64,000 nt of DNA, from the NCBI RefSeq assembly GCF_007641235.1, contig NZ_CP038157.1:1798001-1862000 (forward strand), written 5' to 3'. The stretch comes from Corynebacterium sanguinis (GTDB lineage: Bacteria; Actinomycetota; Actinomycetes; Mycobacteriales; Mycobacteriaceae). The notes beneath the pieces were generated by a model. That model was not told where the DNA came from. It did no database searches and saw nothing but the letters and a program-made list of their open reading frames with translations. Of the stretch, positions 8,135-18,499 are shown one piece after another (within the stretch, counting starts at the first letter, position 1; every line of letters starts with the position of its first letter). The position numbers and the translations under genes are program-made.

Positions 8135-9934
8135 GTGTCCTCACACAACCGGCGTTCCGCGGACGTGCGAGCGAAAAGGACGTGGCCCGCACAGGCACTC
8201 GCCCTATTTCTGCTGATCATCGTCGCGATCTACGCGCTTGTTTTCTTCACCGGCGACAGGTCGGCGACACCGAAGCTCGGCATTGACCTGCAGGGTGGCA
8301 CGCGCGTGACTCTCGTGCCCCAGGGCGAGGACCCCACGCCGGAGCAGCTTGCCGATGCCCGCAACATCATCGAGCAGCGCGTCAACGGCATGGGTGTCAG
8401 CGGCGCCAGCGTGGTCGTCGACGGCAACACGCTGGTGATCACCGCCGCCGGGGATGACACCTCGGCGGTGCGCAACCTCGGACAAACCTCGCAATTGGCG
8501 TTTCGCCCCGTGATCCAGAACCCGGTGCCGGACCTGGCCGCGGTCAGTGATGTGCTGGTGCAGACCGCCGACGACTGGGTCGCCTACGGGATTGTGCCGA
8601 AGGAGGATGCCCAGACCACCCTGGACTCCGTCGCCACGCAGCTCGGCACCGAGGAGGGCTCGCTCGAGGTGACCTCGGAGCCGCTCGAAGATCCGTCCGG
8701 CCCGATCGAGTCCGCCGAGCGTCGCACAGAAACGGCCGAGATGCTGCGCAGCACCCGCCAGTCTGCGGACCCGACGCAGCAGTTCGCTTCCCTCGCTTTG
8801 ATGAGCACGGTGTGCACCACGCAGCAAACCGACCCGTTGACAGGCTCCGACGATCTCGCGCAGCCGCTGGTGGCCTGCGATGCCACGAGCATGCAACCGC
8901 TGCTTTTGGGTGAGGCACCCCTGCTGGGGCAGGGTGACCCGAACGGGCCGCGGTTAACGGGCAACGAGATTGATACCTCCCGCCCGATCACCGGCGGATT
9001 CAACCCGCAGACGAGCCAGATGGAGATCAGCTTCGCGTTCAGCCAGGACGGCAACCCCAACGGTTCCCAGGCGTGGGCGCAGCTGACCTCGGACATGATC
9101 GGCCAGCAGGTCGCTATCACCCTGGACTCGCAGGTCATTTCCGCCCCCGTTATCCAGGGCGCGACGCCGGTGGGTTCCGCGACCTCGATCACCGGGTCGT
9201 TCACCCAGGAGGAGGCGACATCGCTGGCGAACAACCTGCGCTACGGCGCGTTGCCGCTGTCGTTCGTGGGCGAAGACGGTGAGCCGGGTGGTACGGCGAC
9301 GACGGTGCCGCCGTCGTTAGGCGCGGCCTCGCTGAAGGCGGGCCTGATTGCCGGAATCGTCGGCCTGCTTCTCGTGGCCGTGTTCGTCTTCGCTTACTAC
9401 CGCCTCTTCGGCCTGATCTCCCTGGCCACCCTCGTGCTCGCGGGTGCCGTGGTCTACGGCCTGCTGGTACTGCTCGGACGCTGGATCGGTTACTCGCTTG
9501 ACCTGTCGGGCGTGGCCGGTCTGATCATCGGTATCGGCACCACCGCCGACTCCTTCGTGGTCATCTACGAGCGCGTCAAGGACGAGCTGCGCAAGGGCCG
9601 CACCTTCCGCTCGGCGACGGCGACGGGCTGGGACCGCGCGAAGGAGACGATCGTGACAGGCAACATCGTCACCCTGATCGGCGCCGTGGTGATCTACTTC
9701 CTCGCCGTCGGCGACGTGAAGGGCTTCGCCTTTACCATGGGCCTGACAACGGTGGTGGACCTGCTGGTGACCTTCCTGGTCACGGCACCGCTGATGATCC
9801 TGGCGTCGCGCTCGCGCTTCTGGTCGCGTCCGGCGGTCAACGGCATGGGCAAGATTTACAGCCTCGTGGAGCGGGAGCGCACCGCTGCCGGCGCCACGGG
9901 CACCGCACCTAGCACTGAAACCGAGGAGAAGTAA
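8135..9934 (+). CDS. secD: protein translocase subunit SecD
   Basis: 599 aa RND-family membrane protein that works with SecF to drive late steps of export. One N-terminal helix is followed by the P1 region (GIDLQGGTRVTLVP), a large extracytoplasmic domain, and five C-terminal helices with GLIIGIGTTADSFVVIYER, the conserved SecD D4/D5-type signature. An insert in the external domain, near residues 170-290, carries two cysteines about 20 residues apart (STVC, VACD), as in mycobacterial SecD; they could form a disulfide. The GTG start has AGGAG 9 bases upstream. secF follows after 3 bp. Confidence 0.95.
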   Translation: MSSHNRRSADVRAKRTWPAQALALFLLIIVAIYALVFFTGDRSATPKLGIDLQGGTRVTLVPQGEDPTPEQLADARNIIEQRVNGMGVSGASVVVDGNTLVITAAGDDTSAVRNLGQTSQLAFRPVIQNPVPDLAAVSDVLVQTADDWVAYGIVPKEDAQTTLDSVATQLGTEEGSLEVTSEPLEDPSGPIESAERRTETAEMLRSTRQSADPTQQFASLALMSTVCTTQQTDPLTGSDDLAQPLVACDATSMQPLLLGEAPLLGQGDPNGPRLTGNEIDTSRPITGGFNPQTSQMEISFAFSQDGNPNGSQAWAQLTSDMIGQQVAITLDSQVISAPVIQGATPVGSATSITGSFTQEEATSLANNLRYGALPLSFVGEDGEPGGTATTVPPSLGAASLKAGLIAGIVGLLLVAVFVFAYYRLFGLISLATLVLAGAVVYGLLVLLGRWIGYSLDLSGVAGLIIGIGTTADSFVVIYERVKDELRKGRTFRSATATGWDRAKETIVTGNIVTLIGAVVIYFLAVGDVKGFAFTMGLTTVVDLLVTFLVTAPLMILASRSRFWSRPAVNGMGKIYSLVERERTAAGATGTAPSTETEEK

Positions 9935-9937
9935 GTC

Positions 9938-11122
9938 ATGGGTAGCTCGAAACTCACGTTCCAGTCCCCGGCGGAAAACTCCGCGGCCGCAGGTGTCACG
10001 CGCAGCCGCTACGACAGGCTGTACACGGGCGAGGGCGCAATCGACTTCATCGGCCGCTCGAAACTGTGGTACGGCATCACGCTCGCGCTCGTCGTTGTCG
10101 CGCTCGCGGCGATGCTTGTGCGCGGGTTCAATCTCGGCATCGACTTCGAGGGCGGCACTAAGCTGTCGATGCCCGCCGGCGACCTCGTCGCCGAGGAGGT
10201 CGAAACCACATTCATCGACGCCACCGGGGTGACCCCGGAGCTAACGCAGATCGTCGGCGCGGGCGACGCGCGCACCCTGGAGATCAACTCCGAACACTTG
10301 ACGCAGCAGCAGATCGACCAGGCCCGCCAGGCGATTTTCGAGCAGCACCAGCCTCTCGACGCCGAGGGCAACGCCAGCCCCGATGCGATCGGCGACTCCA
10401 CAGTCTCCGAGTCGTGGGGATCGACCATTACCAACCGGATGCTGCTGGCGATGGGTGTGTTCCTGCTCGCCGCCGCGGCGTACGTCGCGCTGCGGCTCAA
10501 GCGCGAGATGGCGGTCGCGGCGATGGCGGCCCTGCTTGTCGACGGCGTGCTCATCCTGGGCACCTACGCTCTGTTCGGCCTCGAGATCACCCCCGCGATG
10601 ATCATCGGCCTGCTCACCGTGCTGACCTTCTCCATCTACGACACCGTCATCGTCTTTGACAAGGTCCGAGAGAATACCGCCGGGGTGCTCGATTCGCGCC
10701 GATCCACGTACGCGGAAGAGGCAAACCTGGCAGTGAATCAGACGGTGATGCGCTCGATTTCGACCTCGGTGATCTCGGCACTTCCGATTATTTCGCTCAT
10801 GGTGGTCGCGGTGTGGATGATGGGCATCGGTACTCTGCGCGACCTCGCGTTGATCCAGCTGATTGGCGTTATCGAGGGTATCTTTTCCTCGCTGTTCCTC
10901 GCCACCCCGATTCTGGTCTCTCTGGTCAACCGGCAGGACAAGCACAAGGAGCATGCCGCGGCGGTCGAGGCGTTCCGCAACGGCGACGCCGATGCCGAGG
11001 GTCTGCAGCCGGAGGCACCCCGTGAAGAGGCGGCGACGCGCAAGCGCACCGTCGTCGCGCCGCAACCTACCGAGCCGCACGCCCCTGCGACTAGCTCTAC
11101 CTGGCGCCCCAATGCACGCTAG
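9938..11122 (+). CDS. secF: protein translocase subunit SecF
   Basis: 394 aa partner of SecD, starting 3 bp after its stop. It has the FNLGIDFEGGTKL motif in the first external region, six membrane helices, and the SecF signature LTFSIYDTVIVFDKVREN. A C-terminal cytoplasmic tail of about 70 residues is rich in Ala, Pro and charged residues, longer than in E. coli but usual in actinobacteria. Confidence 0.95.
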   Translation: MGSSKLTFQSPAENSAAAGVTRSRYDRLYTGEGAIDFIGRSKLWYGITLALVVVALAAMLVRGFNLGIDFEGGTKLSMPAGDLVAEEVETTFIDATGVTPELTQIVGAGDARTLEINSEHLTQQQIDQARQAIFEQHQPLDAEGNASPDAIGDSTVSESWGSTITNRMLLAMGVFLLAAAAYVALRLKREMAVAAMAALLVDGVLILGTYALFGLEITPAMIIGLLTVLTFSIYDTVIVFDKVRENTAGVLDSRRSTYAEEANLAVNQTVMRSISTSVISALPIISLMVVAVWMMGIGTLRDLALIQLIGVIEGIFSSLFLATPILVSLVNRQDKHKEHAAAVEAFRNGDADAEGLQPEAPREEAATRKRTVVAPQPTEPHAPATSSTWRPNAR

Positions 11123-11152
11123 AGCCTTTAAAATAGGGAAGGATTTTTGTTC

Positions 11153-12805
11153 GTGGATCGCCCCACTTTCTCACGGGCGCTGAGCCTGTGTGCATCCGCC
11201 GTGCTCGGCGCCGGCCTTGTCGCGTCGTGCTCCAGCGGTGCACCGGGAGCGAGCGACGAATCGACAACGTCTGAGTTCTCCTACCAGGTGCCCGTGAACC
11301 TGTCGACAACTAACGCCGGCACCGATGTCGGGGCATCCGAGTTCGCGCAAATGCTCTCCGCCCGCCTCTACCCGGGTGTGTTTGTCGTGGGCCCGAGCGG
11401 GCAGATGATACCCAACACCGACCTAGTACGCACCCAGGCGTTGCCCGGTGCGCAGCGCATCGTGGAATACACACTTTCGGATGAAGCGGTGTTCTCCGAC
11501 GGGGAGCCGGTGACCTGCACCGACTACCTGCTTGCGTTTACCGCGGGGAAAAACCCCGCCCTGTTCGGCTCCCACATGCCACTGTTCGAGGAGGTAGAGC
11601 GCCTCGACTGCGAACCCGGAGCAAAAACCTTCGACGTGGTGTTCGCGCCCGGCCACGGTGCGCAGTGGCGAGAGCTGTTCGGCCCCGGCACGGTCGTGCC
11701 CGCGCACGCGGTGGCGGCGAAGCTCGGCACCGACGTGGCGGGGTTTAGTGCCCAGCTGGACGCGGGGGACGCCGCCACGCTGCGCCCCGTTGCCGAGGTG
11801 TGGCGAAGCGGCTTCGATCTGGCCAATTTTGATCCGGCGATGCACGTCTCCTTCGGGCCCTACACCGTTGACAGCGTCGGCGAGGCGGGGCAGGTCTCCC
11901 TGGTGGCCAACGAGCGCTACTACGGTGACGCCCCGTTGACGGACGAGATCGTGGTCTGGCCGGGCACGGCCGCCTCGGCGCAGCTCAACGGCACGGGCAA
12001 CCTGCGCGTGGCTGACCTGGCTGAGCCGAACCCAGAGTGGCTGGACGTCAATGCCGAGGGCAACGAGCTCGATGTGACGTCCCTGGTGGGCACTCTCACC
12101 GAGTCGCTGACGTTCGAAACGGCTGGGCCTTGGTCGTTTCCTGCCAACCGGCAGGCATTGGCCAAGTGCGCCGACCCGAACGCGGTGGCCGCCGCCTCGA
12201 GCGGGGCGGCTGGCGTGGAGGTCCCGGCGGTGCTCACCCACGTCGTTCCAAACAATGACCCGCTGGCGCCGCGTTTCGACGACATCGCCGCCCCCCACGC
12301 CGGCGTGGACATCGCAGCTGCGAGCGCGGCGGGCGGGTTGGAGCTGCGCGTCGGGTACACGCACGCGTCGCCACGCATGGCGGCGATGGTCGACTCCATC
12401 CGCGCCACCTGCGAACCGGCCGGCATTAGCGTGATCGATGTCACGGCGTCGACAGGCGCGGGCGCGACCCTGCGCGACCTTGGCCGCGTCGATGTCGGCG
12501 AGTGGGGAGAAGACGTCGTGGTCGAGGGCACCATTGATGCGATGCTGCGGCCCGTCAACCCGCAGACCGAATACACGATTCCCAGCACGCGCTCGACAGA
12601 TGTCGAGGCGATGCGCGAGCGCGAGAGCGAGCTGTGGGATGAGCTGCCCAGCCTGCCCCTGGCGGCGCAGCCGCGTTCGTTTGCCGTGGACCGGAAGCTG
12701 TCTAACGTTATTGTGTACACAGGCCCAACCGGTATCGGTTGGAACATGGATCGGTGGCAGCTGCGCCCGGCATCCGTCGGCGATGCGGCCCCGCAGGCCA
12801 CCTAA
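11153..12805 (+). CDS. family 5 extracellular solute-binding lipoprotein (DciAE-like)
   Basis: About 550 aa peptide/nickel-type ABC substrate-binding protein. The GTG at 11153 gives a clean lipoprotein signal ([19 protein letters not shown]) with lipobox VASC and lipidated C26; a TTG two codons upstream is also possible, and AGGGAAGGA serves either. The body has SBP family 5 features such as [17 protein letters not shown]. No permease or ATPase gene is adjacent. In C. glutamicum a similar orphan binding protein (dciAE) sits between secF and apt-rel, the same place as here, so it probably uses a permease encoded elsewhere. Ligand unknown, possibly oligopeptides. Confidence 0.85.
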   Translation: MDRPTFSRALSLCASAVLGAGLVASCSSGAPGASDESTTSEFSYQVPVNLSTTNAGTDVGASEFAQMLSARLYPGVFVVGPSGQMIPNTDLVRTQALPGAQRIVEYTLSDEAVFSDGEPVTCTDYLLAFTAGKNPALFGSHMPLFEEVERLDCEPGAKTFDVVFAPGHGAQWRELFGPGTVVPAHAVAAKLGTDVAGFSAQLDAGDAATLRPVAEVWRSGFDLANFDPAMHVSFGPYTVDSVGEAGQVSLVANERYYGDAPLTDEIVVWPGTAASAQLNGTGNLRVADLAEPNPEWLDVNAEGNELDVTSLVGTLTESLTFETAGPWSFPANRQALAKCADPNAVAAASSGAAGVEVPAVLTHVVPNNDPLAPRFDDIAAPHAGVDIAAASAAGGLELRVGYTHASPRMAAMVDSIRATCEPAGISVIDVTASTGAGATLRDLGRVDVGEWGEDVVVEGTIDAMLRPVNPQTEYTIPSTRSTDVEAMRERESELWDELPSLPLAAQPRSFAVDRKLSNVIVYTGPTGIGWNMDRWQLRPASVGDAAPQAT

Positions 12806-12827
12806 GCAGACGAAGCGAGGACCAACC

Positions 12828-13388
12828 GTGCACACTGACTCCACGATAACCCCGTACAGCAGCGCGCGCGAGGCGCTCGCGCACCGCATCCGCAAGGTGC
12901 CGGACTTTCCCGAGCCCGGAGTACTGTTCGAGGATTTGACTCCCGTGCTTGCCGACGGCGCCGCGCTCAACGTCGTCATCCGGGAGCTCGCGCAGGCCAG
13001 CCGCGAGTTCGGCGCGGACATGATCGGCGGGCTCGACGCGCGCGGCTTCCTCATCGGTTCGGCCGTGGCCTACGAGCTCGGCATCGGCATCCTGGCCATC
13101 CGCAAGAAGGGCAAGTTGCCGCCGCCGGTGATCACCGAGGAGTACACCACGGAGTACAGCTCCGCGGCACTGGAGGTCCCGGCTGAGGGGATTGACTTCG
13201 CGGGCATGAAAGTGGTGCTTGTCGACGACGTCCTCGCCACCGGCGGCACGCTGGTCGCGGCGACTGAGCTGATCGAACGCGCCGGTGGTAGCGTCGTAGG
13301 ATACGCAGTAGTGCTTGAAGTTGACGGCTTAGGCGGGCGCGACAGGCTTGGCGACGCCCCCCTGGTTGTGCTCGAGCACAACAACTAG
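12828..13388 (+). CDS. apt: adenine phosphoribosyltransferase
   Basis: 186 aa type I PRTase that salvages adenine with PRPP to [17 protein letters not shown] at the N-terminus and the PRPP-binding motif [14 protein letters not shown] are diagnostic. The GTG at 12828 is chosen because GCGAGG lies 7 bases upstream and the protein length is normal; the open frame extends further upstream but overlaps the binding-protein gene. It precedes rel as in many actinobacteria. Confidence 0.94.
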   Translation: MHTDSTITPYSSAREALAHRIRKVPDFPEPGVLFEDLTPVLADGAALNVVIRELAQASREFGADMIGGLDARGFLIGSAVAYELGIGILAIRKKGKLPPPVITEEYTTEYSSAALEVPAEGIDFAGMKVVLVDDVLATGGTLVAATELIERAGGSVVGYAVVLEVDGLGGRDRLGDAPLVVLEHNN

Positions 13389-13425
13389 AGATTCCATCAG
13401 GCGGTAGACCGCAAGAGAGGGGCCC

Positions 13426-15705
13426 GTGATGGCGACGGAGAAAACGCAGAAGCGTTCGGGCTCGAGCGTGCGCAGCGTCTCGGCGCGTCTGGCGCGCTCC
13501 TTGACCGGCGGCCGGGCCCGGGTTAACCCGGTGCTTGACCCGCTGATGTCCATCCACCGCCGCTACCACCCGAAGGCCAGCGCCGAGGTGCTCAACCGCG
13601 CCTACGATGTGGCCGAGCGCTTGCACGAGGGGGTCACGCGCAAGTCCGGTGACCCCTACATCACGCACCCTCTGGCGGTGGCGACGATCTGTGGCGAAAT
13701 CGGCATGGACACCACCACCCTGGTCGCCGCGCTGCTGCACGACACGGTGGAGGACACGGAGTACTCGCTGGCCGATCTCTCCGCCGACTTCGGCCCCGAG
13801 GTGGCCAAGCTTGTCGACGGTGTGACCAAGCTGGACAAGGTTGCCCTCGGAGCGGCCGCGGAGGCCGAAACGATCCGCAAGATGATCGTCGCCATGGCCG
13901 AGGACCCGCGCGTGTTGGTGATCAAGGTTGCAGACCGGCTGCACAACATGCGCACGATGCGCTTTTTGCCGCCGGAGAAGCAGGCGAAGAAGGCCAAGGA
14001 AACCCTCGACGTCATCGCGCCGCTGGCGCACCGCCTGGGCATGGCCACGGTGAAGTGGGAGCTCGAGGACCTCGCGTTCGCGATTTTGTACCCGAAGAAG
14101 TACGAGGAGATTGTCAGGCTCGTCGCCGATCGCGCTCCCTCGCGCGACCGGGCGCTGGGCGAGATCAAGGCGCAGCTCGAGGCGGAGCTCAAGGCGAGCA
14201 GCATCAGTGCCGAGGTGATGGGCCGGCCGAAGCACTACTGGTCGATTTACCAGAAGATGGTGGTGCGCGGGCACGAGTTCGACGAGATCTTCGACCTGGT
14301 GGGCATCCGCGTGCTGGTGGACAACGTCCACGACTGCTACGCGGCGATCGGCGTGGTGCACTCGCTGTACTCCGTGATGCCGGGCCGGTTCAAGGACTAC
14401 ATCTCCAACCCGCGCTTCGGGGTGTACCAGTCGCTGCACACCACGGTGATGACGGACAGCGGCCGCCCGCTGGAGGTGCAGGTGCGCACCCACGAAATGC
14501 ACTACAACGCCGAGTTCGGCGTGGCGGCGCACTGGCGCTACAAGGAGACGAAGGGCTCGCATAAGGGCGACCAGGCCGAGGTGGACCAGATGGCGTGGAT
14601 GCGCCAGCTGCTGGACTGGCAGAAGGAAGCCGCTGACCCAAACGAGTTTCTCGACTCATTGCGCTACGACCTCACCGCCCAGCAGATCTTCGCGTTCACC
14701 CCCAAGGGCGACGTGGTTAACCTGCCCGCCGGATCGACGCCGGTGGACTTCGCCTACGCGGTGCACACGGAGGTGGGGCACCGCTGCATCGGTGCGAAGG
14801 TTAACGGCAAGCTTGTCGCGCTTGAATCGGAGCTCGTGTCCGGCGACAGGGTGGAAATTTTCACCTCCAAGGACGAAAACGCCGGGCCGTCGCGCGACTG
14901 GCAGGAGTTCGTGGTCTCGCCGCGGGCGAGGACGAAGATCAGGCAGTGGTTTGCCAAGGAGCGCCGCGAGGAGCACCTGGAGGCCGGCCGTGACGCCCTG
15001 GCTGCAGAGGTGCAGCGCGGCGGGCTTCCCATGCACCGGCTGTTCACCGCCGACACGATGCGACAGATTTCCCAAAGGTTGCACTACCAGGACGTGGATG
15101 CCCTCTATACCGCGATCGGCGCGGGCACGGTGTCCGCCCAGCACGTTACGCGCATGCTCACCGACGTGTTCGGCGACGAGGAAGACGCCGTGGACACACT
15201 GGCCGCGCGCACCCCGATGTCGGAGCTGGTGCGCTCCAAGGCGGTGGCCAACGGCGCGGGCGTGCTCGTCGAGGGCAGCCCGGACATGCTGGCCAAGTTG
15301 GCGAAGTGCTGCCAGCCGGTGCCGGGTGATCAGATTTTCGGCTTTGTCACCCGCGGCGCGGGCGTGTCCGTGCACCGCGCGGACTGCACGAACGCGGCCA
15401 AGTTGCAGGAAGAGCCGGAGCGGCTTATCGACGTCTCGTGGGCCGCATCCTCCGCCCCGGGCGCGGCGTCTCAGGCGACGCTGCAGGTCGAGGCTCTGGA
15501 TCGGCAGGGTCTGCTCGCCGAGATCACGGGGGTGCTCTCGGAGCAGAAGCTTCCCATCATGATGCTGACCTCGCAGCTGGGTAGCGACAACGTCGCCACC
15601 GTGCGCTTTACCATGGCCGTCTCGGACACCAAGCAGCTCGGCTCGATCATGAAGCACGTGCGCAACATCGAGGGCGTGTTCGACATCTACCGCGTCACGG
15701 CCTAG
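13426..15705 (+). CDS. rel: bifunctional (p)ppGpp synthetase/hydrolase
   Basis: 759 aa long RSH enzyme of the stringent response. Domain order is standard: HD hydrolase with [11 protein letters not shown] (H105/D106), synthetase with DLVGIRVLV and [10 protein letters not shown], a TGS domain near [16 protein letters not shown], a zinc-finger/CRH region with CCQPVPGDQ, and a C-terminal ACT domain. Intact hydrolase residues suggest both activities. GTG at 13426 or ATG at 13429 are both possible after the GAGAGGGG tract. Confidence 0.96.
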   Translation: MMATEKTQKRSGSSVRSVSARLARSLTGGRARVNPVLDPLMSIHRRYHPKASAEVLNRAYDVAERLHEGVTRKSGDPYITHPLAVATICGEIGMDTTTLVAALLHDTVEDTEYSLADLSADFGPEVAKLVDGVTKLDKVALGAAAEAETIRKMIVAMAEDPRVLVIKVADRLHNMRTMRFLPPEKQAKKAKETLDVIAPLAHRLGMATVKWELEDLAFAILYPKKYEEIVRLVADRAPSRDRALGEIKAQLEAELKASSISAEVMGRPKHYWSIYQKMVVRGHEFDEIFDLVGIRVLVDNVHDCYAAIGVVHSLYSVMPGRFKDYISNPRFGVYQSLHTTVMTDSGRPLEVQVRTHEMHYNAEFGVAAHWRYKETKGSHKGDQAEVDQMAWMRQLLDWQKEAADPNEFLDSLRYDLTAQQIFAFTPKGDVVNLPAGSTPVDFAYAVHTEVGHRCIGAKVNGKLVALESELVSGDRVEIFTSKDENAGPSRDWQEFVVSPRARTKIRQWFAKERREEHLEAGRDALAAEVQRGGLPMHRLFTADTMRQISQRLHYQDVDALYTAIGAGTVSAQHVTRMLTDVFGDEEDAVDTLAARTPMSELVRSKAVANGAGVLVEGSPDMLAKLAKCCQPVPGDQIFGFVTRGAGVSVHRADCTNAAKLQEEPERLIDVSWAASSAPGAASQATLQVEALDRQGLLAEITGVLSEQKLPIMMLTSQLGSDNVATVRFTMAVSDTKQLGSIMKHVRNIEGVFDIYRVTA

Positions 15706-15736
15706 CACCGCCGCACAGGGGGGGAGAGATGCAAAA

Positions 15737-15772
15737 ACCGCCCGGCCCCACGGTGCGAGGGGAGCGGGCGGT
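15737..15772 (-). terminator. terminator of the small secreted protein gene
   Basis: Arms ACCGCCCG (15737-15744) and CGGGCGGT (15765-15772), with further G/C pairing inside, are flanked on the minus strand by TTTTT. It lies 13 bases beyond the minus-strand stop and may also stop rel transcription from the other side. Confidence 0.7.
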
Positions 15773-15784
15773 GGAAGCGGGGAT

Positions 15785-16102
15785 TTAGCCGAGCTTCGGA
15801 AGGGTCAGACCGAGGTTCTTGGAGGCGAAGGTGATGACGGTGCCGAGCAGGCCGATGATGGCGGTGACCACGCCGATCCAGTTCTTGGCCTTGGTGAGGT
15901 CGGAGTCGGAGGAGCCACTGTCGGTGTCCTCCTCCTCGGATTCGCTATTGGAAGAGCCCTGGAAGAGCTCGACGATGGAAGAGCCGGTTTCCGTTGCGGG
16001 CGGGGTGGTACCACGTTCCTCAGCGTGAGCCGGTGCGGCAACGCCGCCGGAGACGAGCGCGGTTGCGGTAGCGACTGCGAAAAGGCTGTTACGAAGCTTC
16101 AT
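15785..16102 (-). CDS. small secreted protein with acidic linker and hydrophobic C-terminus, function unknown
   Basis: 105 aa. Residues 1-27 form a classical signal peptide ending in AHA, so the mature form is about 78 residues. The middle is Ser/Glu/Asp-rich (SNSESEEEDTDSGSSDSD), followed by a C-terminal 35-residue nonpolar helix region (WIGVVTAIIGLLGTVITF) ending in KLG. Size and layout resemble small mycolate-membrane or pore-associated proteins of corynebacteria, but I cannot assign a family. It has its own terminator and likely promoter, and an AGGAAAA ribosome binding site 4 bases before ATG. Confidence 0.8.
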   Translation of the reverse strand: MKLRNSLFAVATATALVSGGVAAPAHAEERGTTPPATETGSSIVELFQGSSNSESEEEDTDSGSSDSDLTKAKNWIGVVTAIIGLLGTVITFASKNLGLTLPKLG

Positions 16103-16142
16103 GGTTTTTCCTATCTACCAGACATGACATGTACAGGATTTG

Positions 16143-16172
16143 AACATAGTCGCAGTAATAGAGGGTGCGCAA
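16143..16172 (-). promoter_or_regulatory. candidate promoter of the small secreted protein gene
   Basis: On the minus strand, TTGCGC (16172-16167), an 18 bp spacer and TATGTT (16148-16143), giving a leader of about 35 bases. An 11 bp palindrome ACATGACATGT (16122-16132) lies within the expected leader. Confidence 0.4.
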
Positions 16173-16268
16173 GGCCCCCGAACCGTGTTCTCCGAAAGTT
16201 CACCTCTGGTCTATCGTGGCGTCAATTGGCGGGTAGTCGGGGGCGTTGGGTGGGGCGTCGACAATCGC

Positions 16269-17228
16269 CTAGCTCACCGTGGCTGAGGTGATGCGGACCT
16301 CGTCCTTCGGCGCGCCGTCGGGCTGGCCGTCGGCGGTGCCGCGGGCGGCAACTTCGTCGAGGGTGGCCAGGCCGGCGTCGTCAATGCGGCCGAAGTAGGT
16401 GTAGGCCGGCGGAAGCGAGGAATCGCCGTAGTTGAGGAAGAACTGAGAGCCGTTGGTGTCCAGGCCTGCGTTCGCCATCGCGATGGTGCCGCGCTCGTAC
16501 TTAACTGGTTGCTGCTGCTGCAAGAGCATTCCCTTGTACTGCTCGGCCTGCTCCGCCGGCACGCCCTCCGGGATCTGGGAGGTGTCGATCGTCTCAAGCG
16601 CCTCGTCGGTGGGGTACTCGTTGGGGAACTGGAAGCCGGGCCCGCCCGAGCCGGTGCCCGTCGGGTCGCCGCACTGTAGGACCTTGAGGCCCTCGCCTGT
16701 GGTCAGGCGGTGGCACACGGTGTCGTTGAAGTAGCCCTCCGTGGCCAGGTACTCGACGGCGTTAACCGTGCAGGGGGAGACGGAGCGGTCCAGCTCCATG
16801 CCGATCGGGCCGGCAGAGGTCTCCAGGGTCACGGTGACGGTGCCCTCAGTGGAGACGTTGTCGCTCGGGGGCACGCCGACGAAGTTGTCCTTCTGTCCCT
16901 CCTGCTCCTCGTACGAGCAGGAAACGGTGGGCGGAAGCGGGGTGGCGCGCGTCAGCGACAGCGGCTCGGCCTGGATCGGCTCCGGCTCGGTCGTCTCGGC
17001 GGTGGACTCAGCGGCGGTAGTCTGCTCACCGGAGGCGGTCACGCTCTCGTCCGAGCCCTGGTTGGCCAGGAAGTAGATGCCTCCGCCGATGGCGGCGAGG
17101 ACAGCCAGCGAGGCCGCGGCAACAGCCCACGGCTTGGTCTTTTCCTTACGGTCGCGGGCCCCCAACTCCTTTTCAAGGTCGCGCAACGCTTCCTTGCCAC
17201 GCTGTTCATTATTGGGCGCCTGGGACAC
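16269..17228 (-). CDS. membrane-anchored cyclophilin-type peptidyl-prolyl isomerase
   Basis: 319 aa from the GTG at 17228; an ATG five codons upstream (17243) is an alternative. I prefer the GTG because GGAGGA lies 7 bases before it and homologues begin with a similar NNEQR sequence. A basic cytoplasmic head (RDRKEKTKPW), one membrane helix near residues 35-55, and a Ser/Thr/Glu linker precede the cyclophilin domain (VEYLATEGYFNDTVCHRL, NTNGSQFFLNYGDSSLP). It is predicted to fold exported proteins outside the membrane. Located next to rel, as in other actinobacteria. Confidence 0.9.
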   Translation of the reverse strand: MSQAPNNEQRGKEALRDLEKELGARDRKEKTKPWAVAAASLAVLAAIGGGIYFLANQGSDESVTASGEQTTAAESTAETTEPEPIQAEPLSLTRATPLPPTVSCSYEEQEGQKDNFVGVPPSDNVSTEGTVTVTLETSAGPIGMELDRSVSPCTVNAVEYLATEGYFNDTVCHRLTTGEGLKVLQCGDPTGTGSGGPGFQFPNEYPTDEALETIDTSQIPEGVPAEQAEQYKGMLLQQQQPVKYERGTIAMANAGLDTNGSQFFLNYGDSSLPPAYTYFGRIDDAGLATLDEVAARGTADGQPDGAPKDEVRITSATVS

Positions 17229-17328
17229 GATGGCTTCCTCCATTGACTCGCTTGCCTTCTAAGATGTGCGGTGTTTCAGCCTAGCAGCGCCGTGGCAGTA
17301 CCCACCACAGACCACTACGGTGGTGGAT

Positions 17329-17838
17329 ATGGCTACCGTAACCTTTAAAAATGACCAGACCACCACCTCCGGCGATCTGCCCGCAGTGGGGCAGAAGCTG
17401 CCGGACTTCGAGCTGGTCGGCGGCGATTTGAACCCCGTGACCGCATCCGACTTCGCGGGCGAGCGCCTCGTGCTCAACATCTTCCCCTCCCTCGACACTG
17501 GGGTGTGCGCGGCATCGGTGCGCGCCTTCAACAAGCTGGCGGCAGGTGCCGACAACACCGAGGTGCTGTGCATCTCCCACGACCTGCCGTTCGCCCAGCA
17601 GCGCTTCTGCGCCGCAGAGGGCATTGACAAGGTCATCGCGGCTTCGGCGTTTCGCTCACCCTTCGGCGAGGACTTCGGCCTGCGCCTGCAGGGCTCCCCG
17701 CTTGAGGGGCTGCTCGCCCGCGCGGTGATCGTCACCGACGCCGAGCACAACGTCGTCTACACCGAGCTTGTCAGCGAGATCACCAACGAGCCGGACTACG
17801 ACGCCGCCGAGGCCGCCTTGAGCGGAAGCAACGGGTAG
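17329..17838 (+). CDS. tpx: atypical 2-Cys thiol peroxidase
   Basis: 169 aa Tpx that reduces hydroperoxides using thioredoxin. The peroxidatic site is PSLDTGVC (C60, with T57), and the resolving cysteine is C94 in [12 protein letters not shown]81 is extra. Length is normal. The ATG at 17329 is preferred over upstream in-frame codons because it gives the family N-terminus, and a TACGGT box ends 7 bases before it. It is divergent from the cyclophilin gene. The next gene starts 7 bp after its stop. Confidence 0.94.
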   Translation: MATVTFKNDQTTTSGDLPAVGQKLPDFELVGGDLNPVTASDFAGERLVLNIFPSLDTGVCAASVRAFNKLAAGADNTEVLCISHDLPFAQQRFCAAEGIDKVIAASAFRSPFGEDFGLRLQGSPLEGLLARAVIVTDAEHNVVYTELVSEITNEPDYDAAEAALSGSNG

Positions 17839-17845
17839 TAAACAC

Positions 17846-18484
17846 ATGCAGATCACCGGATTCGCGGCCGGTCCGCTGCAGACCAACTGCTACATCGTCT
17901 CCAACGAGGACACGGGTGAGGCAGTGGTCGTCGACCCGAGCTACGGGGCGCATGCGCGCGTGGAGAAGTTCTGCGCGGCAGAAAACCTCACCGTGGTCGC
18001 AATCATCTTGACCCACGGCCACATCGACCACATTCGCGACGCAGGCATCTTTGGAGTGGAAACGTTCATTCACACCGACGACGCCTTCATGCTCGACGGG
18101 GCGGCGGCCACCGAGTGGCTGCGCGTGCCCTTCGACATCGACAACATGGAGCCGATTGCCAACCTCACCGAGGTCACCGGCGGCCAACAAGTCACCCTCG
18201 CCGGCATGGACTTCACCGTCCGGCACGCCCCGGGCCACTCGCCGGGCAGCGCGCTGTGGATCCACGACGACTTCGTGCTCGCCGGCGACGTGATCTTCCA
18301 GGGCTCGATCGGGCGCACCGACCTGCCGTACTCGGACGAGGAGGCGATGCAGGCTAGCCTGCGCGGGCCCGTGTGGGAGATCGAGGACCGCCTGCCACTT
18401 CTTCCCGGCCACGGCCCGACGACCACAATGGCGCACGAACGCGCCACCAACCCCTACCTGCGGGCGGCGAACCAGGGGCGCTGA
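17846..18484 (+). CDS. metallo-beta-lactamase-fold hydrolase (glyoxalase II-like)
   Basis: 212 aa enzyme with the zinc-binding motif THGHIDH (H57, H59, D61, H62), a later HAPGHSPGS and a C-terminal LLPGHGPTT. These place it in the glyoxalase II/YcbL group, which hydrolyses thioesters; the substrate cannot be told. It follows tpx by 7 bp and precedes hisS, as in many actinobacteria, where it sits next to hisS by conserved order. Confidence 0.87.
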   Translation: MQITGFAAGPLQTNCYIVSNEDTGEAVVVDPSYGAHARVEKFCAAENLTVVAIILTHGHIDHIRDAGIFGVETFIHTDDAFMLDGAAATEWLRVPFDIDNMEPIANLTEVTGGQQVTLAGMDFTVRHAPGHSPGSALWIHDDFVLAGDVIFQGSIGRTDLPYSDEEAMQASLRGPVWEIEDRLPLLPGHGPTTTMAHERATNPYLRAANQGR

Positions 18485-18485
18485 C

Positions 18486-18491
18486 TAGACT
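18486..18491 (+). promoter_or_regulatory. candidate -10 box (TAGACT) of hisS
   Basis: TAGACT ends 8 bases before the hisS GTG, in a 15 bp gap without a ribosome binding site. It suggests a leaderless hisS transcript. Confidence 0.4.
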
Positions 18492-18499
18492 TCTCACCC

